From assembly GCF_963675165.1 (NCBI RefSeq), contig NC_087377.1:3971899-4035898 (forward strand): a stretch of DNA of 64,000 bases. Reading direction: 5' to 3'. Positions 23,372 through 37,228 of this stretch are shown here, in pieces. This DNA is from Halichondria panicea. Lineage: Eukaryota; Porifera; Demospongiae; Suberitida; Halichondriidae. Position 1 is the first letter of the stretch. Every line of letters starts with the position of its first letter. The position numbers and the translations under genes are program-made. Below the pieces are notes generated by a model that had not been told where the DNA came from, searched no databases, and worked only from the letters and a program-made list of their open reading frames with translations.

Positions 23372-24468
23372 ATTGTGCTAAGAGCATTGTTTTATACTGT
23401 TTTAGCTGTAGTATTATGCACCATTAATAACGTTTATTCACATAGCCATAGCCTTGTCCCCAACCTATATATAGCGCTCCATTAGACAAATTAAACGTCG
23501 GCCTGTTAACGAGGCTATATATTATAATAATATTATAATTATAACTCTGTGCATAACGTTGCTGAGAGTTATTTGTATCGTATATGAAGCTAATTTATAG
23601 TTCACTTATGTCGACGAAAACTTGTCTTTCTGCATGTCTGAGACACTTTTGATATGCATGCTGTATAGTGTAGGGAGTGGCCTGGGTGACTAGTTTGTTG
23701 GATTAGGGTTAGTGCTAGCCTCGAGACCAGGCCGATTAAAATGGATTCGAGGCTAGGTTAGTGCATGTCAACCGTTTTTGTCACAATAAGCACAATAGCG
23801 CTGCGAGGTTGTTTTCCTTGCGCTTTATACGTATGATTAGTAATCCCTGAGGGCTTCTAAATCCTATAAGCATTTGTTCTAACATGTTTTAGCTCTGGCG
23901 ATTGTAGCATAATTGATTCTTTTTGGAGACAAAACTATAACATCAATGTTATACTCATCCATCAGCTATAATTATACTACTAAGAATACCACTCTACTAT
24001 GTTTAATAATTACCGTGTCAACGTTACGTTAAGCGGAGTACATCTGTGCTTATTAATTTTGACATCATGCAAATATAAACAATTGCGACTTTTGCATCCA
24101 CAAAAGATGTGTTGTTGACAGTTTGCGCTTGTTTGTATTTTCAGTTTGAGCAAAACGGTATATCCTAATTTTAAACATGATAATGCAATACTCTCATAAT
24201 AAATTATTGTTCTCGTGGGAAATATTTGAGGGAAGATAAAAATTAAATTTACAAGGAAAAAATGTCAATCACGTCTTGTCATGGTAGCCATTGGTAGGAC
24301 GTGTAGACAGGTAAACACTATACAGACCCTACTACGGTTGTTGATCAATTAGTGGAGTGTTGGCATAACATAAACCTCAAGAGGTTTTGCACAGAGCGAG
24401 CCCCGCCCCCCCAAACAATTTTGGGGGCGGGGCTGCTTGCAATTTTATACATGTAGCTAGCTAGAACC
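23372..24468. other. Spacer between DD-E and K2, with the uninterrupted element site
   Basis: No gene. 23671-23701 (tagggagtgg, cctgggtgac, tagtttgttg) corresponds to the sequence around the insertion at 2236-2623 without the element. The K2 promoter presumably lies toward the right end. Confidence 0.55.
24399..24434. repeat. GC-rich hairpin 35 bases upstream of the K2 start codon
   Basis: AGCCCCGCCCCCCCAAA and TTTTGGGGGCGGGGCT form a near-perfect inverted repeat with a tiny loop. In K1 only the left arm survives (13143-13158), because the deletion that removed the K1 start codon began inside this palindrome. It could be part of the promoter or 5' UTR. Confidence 0.6.
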
Positions 24469-27400
24469 ATGGCGGTGAGATCCTCTTCTGGTCGGAAGGA
24501 TGCTGCTAAAGGGGACAACTTTAGAGTGGCTGTTAGAGTGAGGCCGCTCATAGCTAGAGAGATCAAGAGCAATACGGGAGAGGTGAGTTTCTTGCTAGTG
24601 AGCTGAGAGACAAACAACTCAGTGCCATTTCAATAAATTCTGTAGTGCATATCTGGCTACATGTAGAGTAACAGGCTGCCCTTAGCATATATATACTGCT
24701 CCAGCTATCTACTGTGCTGGAAAATGTTGACTATAGTTGTATGGTAAGATAGTGGGAAAGAGTGGGCGGATAGTAGGGAAGAAAGGGGAGACAGTGGGCG
24801 GGGAGATATTGGAAAGAAAGGGGAGAGGGCTGCAGATGGTAGGGAAGAGAGGGGGATAGTGAGCAAGAAAGAGGTAGAGTGTCTAACCAGTTGTTATAGC
24901 CATATTATAGTTAATTGTTGGCCATTGTATACGTACATAATGCCACCACTAAGTATCACTTTCCCTCCCCATGCAGTGTGTCCTAGTGAGCCCTGAGGGA
25001 AATGCAGTGACTGTTAATAAGCCAGAGTCGAGAAGGAGACAGTCACAAATTGGAATCGATGATTTCGGAGAGCTAGTTCGATCGGACACGAACAACACTC
25101 ACAATTTCTTCTACGATATCGTCTTCTCCCCAAAGTGAGTAATTGGCTTTACTACTTGAGTGGAGTTAATGCTATAAAAACAGTGCCAGAGGCGTAGCCA
25201 GGGGGGTGCTAGGGGTGCTTGAGCACCCCCAATCAGCCCGAGTCAAGTATACAAATCACCACAGAGAAATGTATCTGATTATCCAGCTGAGCACCCTTCT
25301 CTTCCAGATGCTGCAGTTAGGCTGTTAGCTAGCTAGTATAGGCAAGGAAAACGATTCAGTCTCTAAACTGTGAGCTATTCTCTATAAACTAGTTCTCTTT
25401 TGTGATTGTGGCCAGCTAGATTTAGCCACGCCGCGCCCAACTTGGCAGATAAGTTAATTATGATGTCATTAATAATAGGTGTGGCTTCCGGTCAACTAAA
25501 TTTCTTTATGACATCACCCCTTTCTCCAAAATCCTCGTTACGCCCCTGAGTGCACTTAGTTCAACTTATTAAGCTTCTTAGTTTATAGGCACGGAGTGAA
25601 CTTTTAAATACAAGGCCTTTGTTGCTATGTGGTCGAGAATTTTGTCCGGCTAATGTTGTAGATAGCCATTTAGCGTACAGTTTTTATATAGAAATGTACA
25701 TGCATGCAGTCAATTACGTTAACATCTATCTCAGAATTTCCCTTATCAGTTGTGTATTTTATTTTCTCTTCCCAGTTCAACACAAGACCAGATATTTGGT
25801 GTGTGTGCTATGGAGATTGTTGAGAGTGTTCTACAAGGTTACAATGGCAGCCTGATCGCTAGTGGACAAACAGGTTAGTAGCGGAGGCCATGTGTGTGGA
25901 TCACTAGCCATTGCTATGGCAAGCAAACAAATATACACGTTTAATATTCATTGAGAGCATTTGACTATCAATAATGTAGACAGAAATGATATTCATTAGA
26001 AGCAGTTATTTCTGGAATGTACACACAATTAGGATGAAATCAGTTCAACCCAACCAATTTCATTTTGTTTTTGAGCTCGAGTTTAGGCTCATTGACTTCT
26101 GGTTCTAATCTTGCAAGTATATAATTATAACCTGTTTTTCTCCACTCATGCACTCACACAGGATCTGGTAAGACCTTCACCATAGAGGGAGGTCATGAGG
26201 AGATGACTAGAGGCATCATCCCAAGAGCTACTGAACTCATCTTTAAGCGTATCCACAAGTAAACCTATTAAGCTTGTCTGTTAGTAGAAGTATAATTAGT
26301 ATAACTGCATGCATACAGGCCATCTTTTGTGCAGTATAATTACATCGCAAATGTATATTAATAAGCTATAAAATATATATATAGCGATTAATCTTAACAC
26401 TGAGTACAGACATTGAGAACTATCCCAGTAAAAAGGACAGGTTTCTAGTGAGGACTTCGTATATGGAGATCTACAATGAGAAGCTGTTGGACCTCATGGT
26501 ATACACGTCTGTTTGTGATTATGTCACTACATATACGATTTTACTTATACAGCTATTCTTTGCATGTACGCATGTGCCTGCATGGTTGCTTTCTCGAGCC
26601 ATTATTATTATTACTGTACAAGCATATACACATGAAATGAGCTCGATAAAGCAGGCACATACATCTGAGTACGATTACCGCCAGTACTAAAATACGCCTG
26701 AGTCTCGTTTTAAACATCAGTCAAACATAATTATCGCCAAAAGGTTTTAATTCATCCACCCTCTCTACAGGCTCCCAGTCGTGACAATCTTCGTATTCGT
26801 GAGGATGGAGTGGGCGGAGTTTTTGTGGAGAACCTATCAGAGCACGTTGTGAGGAACACGGCTGGTATCATGTCACTACTGAGGGAGGGGGCTAGACTCC
26901 GGACCACCGCTACTACCAAGATGAACAAGGTGAAACCTCCACTGTATAAGACTGCACTATAATTATCGTATGAGTTATATCAGCCACGTTTTTCGAGTGC
27001 GAATTGCTTAATTAACTCACAATCGAAAAAAATCACAAAGAGTGAGCATGCGCATGCAATCTCCAATGGAAATTCTAAATGCAACCAACAGTTGCAATTG
27101 AGTCGCATTCGAAACCTTATTATGGGATTAGTGCCGGGATTCACGGAGTAACAGCGATGGCAAGGCCTTCCAATTATTGAGGCAAAGCGATTATCAGTGC
27201 TATTAATCCTATGAACGACTGCGAGTAATCGTATTATGAGATCGGCAATTTTCATTAGCCGTGTGGAGATATACCAAACATTCCCCTTACTTTGAGAATA
27301 ATACAAATTTCTGTACAATAATAGTGTATCATAATATTTAATTCCAATTCAGTAGAAATTTGCGTACAAATAATGTTTACGTGTAGTATACTAACGTCTT

Positions 27401-30400
27401 AATGTGTCTCAAAAGTATCCATACTGTATGTAGTACACATGTGCAGTATATAGCTAGCTATAATGAGTGGTTGATACATACACATATACAAAACTGAATA
27501 TTTATAATTATTACTAGCTATCAACTATACACTACATTTCTTTTTTAAATAATCGGAAATAAAGCTCAAAATGATAATACTCACCATATATATGAACAAC
27601 GCTATGATAATACACGTCCAAACGAATACTATAGCGAACACGTAAAGGTTGGCAAGAATTATGAATATACCAGCTCCAAATACGAATTGAGACCACTCAA
27701 TAGACAGCGCTTGGATATCTATGCTCAAGAAAAATAAGAGCCCCTTTCCATCAAACTGGACCCCTGCACAAAGGAAGAATGCAACAACAAGCGTAGTGTA
27801 GGCGAAGCATATAAGGACAACAAATGGACTCTTAAAGGGAAGGAGAATTTTTATACACACGTTCACTTTGTGCAAATCATAACATTTTTCATCTAATGAA
27901 TTAAAACCTTCGTCTTCTTTCGTGTCTTCTTTTTTTATTATTGCTAAAACAAATCCCATAAGTGCGGGAAACTCCTGAAGCCAATATTTTGTCACCACGA
28001 AATAAGTAAAATAGCCAAATAATGGTAGGAAGCTCATCACAATCATCATGTACCACAGTCGTGGGCTAACATACACACCGACATCGTCTACACTTGTTCC
28101 GCTAGTCTGATTAAATACACCACCCATTTCATCAGTGCTTCTAATTACTGTTCCGCTGGTCGGATTGACCCCAGGGCGATTTTGATGATCGTAACGAATG
28201 CGGCTTGAAATTATCACAAACATTAAAACTTGGGATATCATTTGAAATATGACGTGGACAAGGAAAAAATAAGAGTAACCAATAACTGTTGCTTTATAGT
28301 TTTTAGAATTCTGAACCGTTGCTTTATAGTTTTGAAATTTTTTGTCTTTAAAGTGTTTTTTGAGTCTCATTATAGCAGCTATAACCATGTACAGTCGTAT
28401 TAGAAAAACAGTTGCAATAAATATCATTGAATCCACTGCTAGTAGAACAAGTCCGATAATAGTAGTAGCCATGGTATCTACGTTTCCATCAGATAGGCTA
28501 ACCTCAAAAAAGTTGCATATCAAAAGTGGAAACAAAATAATCTCAGTGATAAGTAGTCTAAAGAGATCAAAGGGGTGATTCTCTTTTTTTGGTTTCGTTT
28601 TCTGGCAACTTCTGTAAAATACAACAAAACTATCGATGATCACTAGCCCTGTGGAGATTATGGAAAGGACTAGATGGATAATATTGAATAATTCATTATT
28701 TCCTGCTGCAAAAATAGCGATAGAAAAGCTCAAATTTAGTAATGCGAAAATTAGCTGTAAAATCACCCAAACCATTCGAAGTGCATTACCTAGTAGTGAG
28801 AACAAGATGTTTTTCACTTCCTTACGTCCTTCACGAGAGGCTTCTTTCAACTTTGTATCTGAAATGAACTGATTTTTATGGAAAAGGTTTCCGATCTTAA
28901 TCGTGCATGAACAATCATATGCTAAACAGCAACAATTCATACATTTCTCAAAACAGGAGTCCACCTCCACCTCAACATTACATTCGACTTCTTCTGAATC
29001 TTCTACTCTCGCTTCGATTGCTAGCGGTTGTTCTCTAACTGCTGCATGACCAACTCCTAAGGGGACACTAGTAACAGCAATCTCTTCAAATACAGTTATT
29101 TCTCTACGAATCCTGCGCACTGTACACTGCGCTTGAGTAGCTGGGCCCAAACCTGCTGTGTTATTCTGTGGTACAGATATGTGACCTTGCACCATTTGAA
29201 CTGATTCTTTCCTAGCAGTAAAAGCAAATGCGTTTGCGCTAGGTGCACTAGGATTGTGAGGTTGTTTTACATTGTGTTGTGGAGCTGAGTAGGCTATAGG
29301 AGGAGCTTGCTGCGAATGTGAGTGATGATAAGGTACCATTTTCTGACTATTTTCAAAGGATGGGTTAGTCGCATGTGGCAAATTGTTACTTTTGATACAA
29401 GCATCTCTGTCATAGTTACTCTTGTATGGAAATGATGGTTGCATGCAGCTTACTTGTTGTGTTTGGGCGGGTACCGCTTGGTTGGGTGGTCGTAGTGACT
29501 GTTTCCGGGGTGGTACTGGTGGTTGTTGTGGAACAGCATGGCCGCCTGGTCTCGGTGAACAGTCTTCCGAATTCGTCGAATACTGCACCTCATTGTAATA
29601 CGGTGAAGGATTATCGTAAGCCATTGCTCTTGGTTCAAAACTTGATAACTGTAGAAATGTCCTTCAATAAAATTTAATGAGACACACTTATTTTTATATT
29701 TTCGTGGTTTTTCACAGCTTTTATTGGTACCTGATACGAATTGAAAGCTAATTTTCTTACCATGCACTTATTGTTTGTGTTGTGATATTTTACAAAGTTG
29801 TCAGTTGGGATGTAGTTTGTTTGTCAGAAGCTACGTAAACCTTCACAACGGATACACCTGTTGTTTCATCACTTGTTTGCATCAACTGTTAAATTTCTAA
29901 TTACCTCACACAAATAACATGCAATTTGTGAATGGTCAATCGGTAGTTACTATAGCTTTTCTTGGTTGCTCTATATAATTATTATTGTTCACAGTTCACA
30001 ACTATTTATTTTTCTTATTATTGCAGGAGAGCAGTCGTAGTCATGCGGTATTCACGATCATAGTGGAGCATGCAGAGCACCAGGCCGACTCCGGGGGTAG
30101 CGTCGTCACTATCGGGAAACTAAGACTGGTCGATCTAGCCGGATCAGAGAGGTATGTGTGAGGAGGGGGGAGGGGGGTTGACAAGCATTATAGCACCTTA
30201 GCTGTACAAGATTACTGTTTTATTACTCTAACCGATTACCCACTATAACAATTTGCTGTTGTTCTATTAATCACCACAAACCCACCACTTTATGTTTCCA
30301 TGGAAATATTTTTGGGTATTTTGTAGCTTGGTCATTCACCTACACATTGGTATCAGCACCATTTCTTAGAATCGATTTTTATATTTAAGTACAGCTACTC

Positions 30401-33400
30401 ACACATTTGTGGTAATCTACTCTCTAAGCTGGATGCACTGTATGTAGCTGTGGTGTACGCCAGCTAGGAGTAAGATTCATCTATACTAACACTCAATCAA
30501 TTAATGCCATCACAAGGTTGGACATAGATGCTCAGAGCAAGCAGCAAGAAGAAACTAAGAATATCAACGTCTCACTCCACACATTCGGGAAGGTGAGCGA
30601 GCATGCATGCAGTTTGTAGGAGGTACTAGCTATACCGTACTACTAGAATGTTTTGCGAGCATCACATATTTGCAAATTTTGCGAGGGTTGATCAATTCGC
30701 AACAATAAAATCCGCAAAACCTATAAATACACACGATCCTTGCCAGAACGCAATAGTTATATTGAAAAGGGTCAATTTTTTGCTGATTTGGCTCATTCGC
30801 AAAAGTTGTTCACCCACAAAATATTCTAGTAATACGGTATAGCTTTCTGCTGTAACTGGAGTTATTTGCATCCATTAATGCGGTATCCCCACACTAATTT
30901 TAAGTATATACCTCCCACACACACACACACATCCCCCGTGCCACCCCACACCCACACCCCACACACCTCTTAATTTCCCTGGTCCCACTCCCCCCACACC
31001 CTCACACTTCTCCCGGCCCCCACCTCCATTCACACACCCTCACAGGTTGTTACTGCCCTCACGACTCCCGGTGTTAAGTATGTCCCGTACAGAGACTCTA
31101 AACTCACACGAATACTGCAAGACTGCCTCGGGGGTAACTGTAAAACAACGCTCATTGCCACGGTAACTGCATCTTCGTCGTGCTATACGGAGTCTATGAA
31201 CACACTCAAATTTGCAAAGAGGTGTGTGCATGCATGGCCTTCCTATTTCTTCGTGTGTGGTACAAATAATTATGTGTCTATATCCCCATCACTTTGTTAC
31301 CTGTGATTATACATAGATTCCACTATACAGTAGATCATCTCTACAATTAAATGTCGATTCCACGCTCATTTTAGCAATGATAAACTTTTAAAGTAGTTAG
31401 TGCGACATGTAGTGTATTGCAGCTGTAGTATACTGTACGTTAACACACTTCATGTTAATTTCAGGGCCAAGAACATCAAGAACACTGCTCTGGTGAACAA
31501 AGATGTCTCCCAGAAAGCTCTCCTCTCAGCCTACCAGAAAGAGATACACAAGCTCAAGGAGCAGTTGGAACAGAGGTCAGCCACACAACTCAATTGTTTA
31601 GACAAGTAACCAGCCAAACCATTTTTGCTTACACGCATGCACGTACTGGGGTGTGCCCACACTGGTGGGTGGTGGTAGATGTACGAGACAAAAATCACCA
31701 CCTCTTAGGCTAAGTTCACCACATGAAAGAGGCGTATGCATGTGCGTATTGAATCGAAAATCCTGAGCACATATCTGCCTGTCATTTAAAACAACACTGC
31801 TATGCTTTCCCCACCCCTCCATTTCAATAATAATAGTAACTGCATGATAATCAATGGCCCACAGAGGTGATGGTTCTGGACGATTGGAGATTGAGAAACT
31901 GGAGAAAGAAAAGATTGAAGCTGAAAAAGAGAAGGTATACGTATAATTATATATGTTTAATCACAGTAGTTTAAGTGCATGTGACCCCTCATGCAATTTT
32001 GAGAGCGCTCTAGTACATGTAGCTCCTCTAGTTAATGCATAATAATACTCATTGCATATGACGTTGTAGCAAGAAATATTTTTAGAGCTGATTCAGAATT
32101 TTATTCACTGTTTCTTAGGAGGAGGTGTTGTCACAGTTACGAGCCCACCAGAGACGAGTATCCGAGGCCGAGAGTGATAGGGAGAAACTGTTACAAAAAG
32201 TCTCCCATCTTGAGGAAATGGTGAAAACGACCGAAAGCAATTGCTAGTTTAATATAGGCCTTTTAAAGAGCTACCTTTAGTTTTGTAATTGGATATGAAG
32301 TTGTCGACCACATAGATATACCAAAAAGCTCAAAACACTTTGCAAGAATGATTTATTTTAAGGCTTAAAAATACATTGTGTTGTTTAGATACCCACTCAC
32401 TATACATGCAGGTACTGTACAGTGGTGAGGAGGTCACTGAAACATCAGAGTTTAAACAAGCTCTGCAAAAGGTTGGCCAGATCATTATACAGTATAGCGG
32501 GTTATATTCGGGAATGTATTAAATTGAGGTGGTGCCTATGGTAGAAATTTTCGTATATTGAGCATTATACAAAAATTAAAACTACGAAATTATTTTACCG
32601 CATAGATTCAACGTTACTATAAGTGTGTTTTTACATTAAACTCCAGGAGCATGCTCGACTCAAAAGGGAAACAGAGTCGACCATGGAACAGAGACTGAGG
32701 GAACTGGAAGATGAGAAGATAAGGTTAGTGATTCTAGCTATAGGTCACTACTTAATTATAGGCCACTGTGTGTGTACACAGGGAATGTGTTAAGCATTGC
32801 GAGGTAGTGCCTTTGTATTATTATTCGTGTGAGGTGATGATATAAAAAGAAGGAACTGGGTGGCTTGACTGACATACAAGCATCGCTAGCTGTGTAGGAT
32901 AAAATACATACGTGTTTGTATTGAGATAGATATGTATGTACTGGGAATGCATGTGCTTGTTTTAGAATAGTGTTTACACAGAGGGAATGTGTTTGGTAGT
33001 GTTTGGTAACAATTGTTGGAACAAAACATATAATAGAGACAGATTGCTGGTAAGTTCGTACAGTTCGCGATACATCTGTTAAAAGGACATAGGTTTGAAA
33101 AGTACCACGAATTTGAGTGATTTGCTAAAGTGTTCTGTGAAGTGACAAGTAGACGAAGTAGCGCATTCCAAATTAAGCTTTATTTTACTATATACGGTTG
33201 AAATAGAAGTGACGGGTAGTACGTATTGTAGTGAGACACACTGTGTACAAGCGTTGGAAATTATTGAATGAGTTTTTCTACCTGAAGCGTTCTGGAGAAT
33301 TGTGTTTGGTAATAATTGTGGTATTTTCGCTTGACCTCACAGATTACAGACTGAGAGAGAAGAGATTCAGAAACAAAAAGAATACTTTGCCAAAATGAGG

Positions 33401-36400
33401 ACAGAGTTTCAACCAGACGGAGGGAAGGTGAGAATAAAGTGCAATTGTAAGAGTTAATGATTATAACACAAGATCTGTATCTGGTTTTACTTGCATGAAA
33501 TTATTCACATGCAGGATGAAACTGATGGTGAAGCAAGTACTGAAGGTACACATACAATGTATTATATTAGTTGATGGATGATGTGACTGTACTGTAGTAT
33601 ACGGTTCCATTTTAATTTATGATCTGTGTTCTTGTTTTGCATCAGTTCCTACCAGACCTGTCAGAAGGATTAACAGTGCAACCAAACCAATAACACGTAA
33701 GCCAATTAATATCCCTGCTATAAATTATACCCTGCGTGTTGTCACTTTATTTGGTGTATCCCAAATTGGCTTCACTCCACTATTGCAATAGCAGGAGTAT
33801 ACCTGGCCCACTGGTCGGTAGTGATCGATACTATATAGGGCCTAAGCCTAGTTTCTTAAGCAAATTTGTCTGATTGAGTATTGGAAATAGCCACCACCTC
33901 AAAAAGTCTGCATGGGCACACATTATCGTCTATGTGAATGTCATTAAATACGGAATCTTCCCTCTCATGCATGCAGCGCCCAGTTCCCTGTCCACCCGCC
34001 CTCCTCCCTCTGGTGCACATATTCCCCCGTCCCTCCTCTCCACTGTACCACGAAGGTTCGCCAGTGCCGATGTGCTCTCCGCCTCTGGAAGGTACGTCAG
34101 TTACGTAGTGACGTTAACAAATCAACCCACCTTGTATTGCATGGGTCCTGATTGGAAACTTAGAAACTTAACGCTTGTGAGAGGGTTAGAGTATACTACT
34201 TTGTGATGGGTATCGTTGTGGGAAAAGTCATAGAGAGTTGGTGCTTCTTGATAGGTACACAATATATCGCAGTTAGCTTTTATTCTGGGGTGGCCGTTAG
34301 TAGCAATTTACTATACTTTCTCCTGCTCAACAGCTTTCGTGCGGGTATGCCAGGGCAGGGATGGGCCCACTCTACACGACCACATCTCCACACACCACCC
34401 AACCAGCAGACTATTCATCTGGTGAGTGATCCTGTAACTTTGAGTGGTCCTATATAGCTTTTGATTCTATAGTGGCCAATATTGTTTACTGTACAATTGT
34501 ATAGCTCTGTATATCAAGTTAGGAGGACGTATAATTATCTAAGTTTGTTTTGATTGACAGAACTTCTTTATTCACAGGATAATAGTTCTACTGAGGCTTT
34601 GAGAGATTACGCATCAGCCCTGGCCCATCCCACCTCCGGCATCCCCTGTCAGGTGACCCACCCATACAAACACACACTGCAGTCATTTGACTGACTCCAA
34701 GAACTTTCCCAAACTATAATTATAATTATAGAGATGTGTTTTATGAGAACACTGTTCGTTTGCACACACACATTCTTTGTAAGCACCAACAATAATGTTT
34801 TTTGCACTTTTTACGGATACAGGAGCTCCACTCTGGTGTGCGCATCTTCACTGGCTCTGAGTGTGTGAAGTGGTTCCTCAAGAACATGGTGGGCGTCACC
34901 ACTGTACAAGCCGCTCAGGTGAAGGGGGGGTGGTAATAATTTAGAAGGGGAGGGGTTACAGTGGAACCACTTTATAAAACAGACACATTGTATAGCTAAC
35001 AAGTGTTGGTCATTGTATAGAGAGATGGCCTTTTATACACTTTAGTGACAGTGCATGTGTTCCCCATACAGGACGTGGGACAGAGATTGATGGACCTCAA
35101 TGTGTTCATGGAGATACAAGGTATGCAATTAGCAGGCACCTTAAGTAGTGAGAGAGAAAGTTTCAAGTCAAGATAGTCTAAAATTAATATAGAATCCAGT
35201 ATTTAGGTGTTGTGTATATTTGGAGAACAAGCATCTGGCCGTTGTGGTCTACGTAGCTTCTATTTGGGACTTGGTTGCCTTCATGGCCTTTTTTCTTATA
35301 GCCAAGGATTAAATTTTAATGAATACTCAATCCACTTTTAATTAGGAGGCTTGTAATTTACCCCACCTACCCACTCTCTCCACAGGCCGGAAACAATTTG
35401 TTGTGTCGGACTCTGTCTACTACCAGTTCAGTGCGGCCAGACTAACAGGACCACCTCGGAGTGCCCCCACACTAACCAGGTACAGGAGCGGGGGTTAAGG
35501 GGGAAGGGGAGAGTTAGGGCAGCAACTGTACTTACAGTGGAACAACGATGATAGGGAACAAAATAGAAGTGGGATATTTGTACACAAACTGTTCACTTGG
35601 GACCTGTCCTTTAATTGCAGTTGGTCTTTTTCATAGTATAGCCACTATAAGATGGCCGGTTCCACTGTACTCAAACTGACTGTACATGTATAGTACAAAC
35701 GATACCCTAATGACCTCTATAATTATTGTACTACATACCTGCTTAATATTCGTAATGCTTGCTCTATGCAGACCTCACTCAATGGCTGGGGGTATCAATT
35801 ACCCCTCCCACCCACCCCCCTCAAGGGGGTCACTAGGCAGTCTCACTGGGAAATCCTCCTTCCCACAGCGGGCAACTCTACACAGCACCAGTGGATTGTC
35901 AAGGTGAAAAAGTGCATGCTACAATGATAGCCTGGTGATTTCTCCTAACCTATTATTAGCTATATAATTTTGTGATGGGATAACTAGAGATAAGAATGTC
36001 CAATTACAAAACTAGTATAAGATGCTTTTAGCAGCTCTTTGAAAGGCTATCAATGGTTACATGCCGATTTATTTTCAGACCCTAATTTATACTCCCCAAG
36101 AGTTCAACTATAACTTTAGAGTGACTTTTTTTAAAAATGATCGAGCTTTTTTGGCGGCTACATTGTGATAGTTTAGTTGTGTCAATGTTATTACTAACCC
36201 CCGTGCCCCTCCTACTCCAGCCAATGGGATTCTCAGTCCACGGCCTCGCTGGCTACCTCGGTGGCCTCCCTCGATATCGGAGGAGATCTGTTAGAACACT
36301 TTGGACTGTCTGAACACTTTCCCACTGAGCTACACGTCTCCGCCCTCTATGGTAAATGGGAGGGAGTACTATAGCGATTGCTTTCAGACCATGAAATTAA

Positions 36401-37181
36401 TATTTTAACCCGGCTATTTTCCTCTCCCTCTCTCACTCACTCCACAGGTGATCGCTCTAGACTGAAGGTGTTAGTGAAAGAGCTAAGTGTGGATTGTTTA
36501 GATACTGCCGGCCACACCCCCCTCATGTACGCTGCCATTGGGAAACAAGCGAAGGTGAAATGTACATGCATACATCCATTGCATGTGGTATTTTCTGAAT
36601 CCAATTAAGATTTCTGTTTGCTATAGCAGTTTCAGTGTAGTTGCTGATTGCTATTTCTTAATTTTCCGCATAATTTATAATAATTATATGTGCTCATGAT
36701 AATATTTATTATCGAAGCTATTTATAATAATTATGAATACTTTTGCAGTGTTGTCTCCAGCTGATTCGACTAGGTGCTGGCGTGAACGCTGCCAATCAAA
36801 CTGGCCAGACGGCATTGCTATTGGCCACTGCCCTGGATTATGAGGACATCATAAAGCTACTCCTAAAGTAAGTTACTTGAACTTAGTCCCAGCAGCCCAT
36901 GTACGTACGTTGATTTCCTTAGATAAGCTTCACATGATTTCATTATTACCTTTCCAATTAATAATAATTGTGTTCTCTTGTTTCCATAGAAACGGTGCAC
37001 TGACCCATTTCGTTGAAGAGTCTGGACAGACTGTGTTCCATCTAACAGCCAAGAGCTCTAACCCAAAGTGAGAATAACTATACACGTGCTAGTATAGGAG
37101 TGAAGAGGTTAATTGTCATGTGTTTGGCCTTATTGTAAGCTATGATTCCTGACTGACTACATGTTAGTAACACTAATACCG

Positions 37182-37228
<47 letters not shown>

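Larger units (their letters stand above)
26930..30026 (+). other. K2 intron 6 hosting the N2 gene
   Basis: This intron splits the switch I motif between NK and ESSRSH. It is 3.1 kb, most of it the antisense gene N2. The 112-aa minus-strand frame at 26980-27318 lies in non-duplicated intron DNA (K1 lacks it) and has no features I recognise. It is not called a gene. Confidence 0.7.

Noticed and set aside
26980..27318. 112-aa minus-strand frame in K2 intron 6
   Set aside because: No recognisable features, absent from the matching K1 intron, and no promoter evidence.
30648..30842. 64-aa frame in K2 intron 8
   Set aside because: It coincides with the inverted-repeat element at 30632-30840.
37185..37228. 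Possible CRISPR-like or satellite array
   Set aside because: Simple dinucleotide repeat; no spaced repeats of CRISPR type anywhere in the window, and the genome is eukaryotic.
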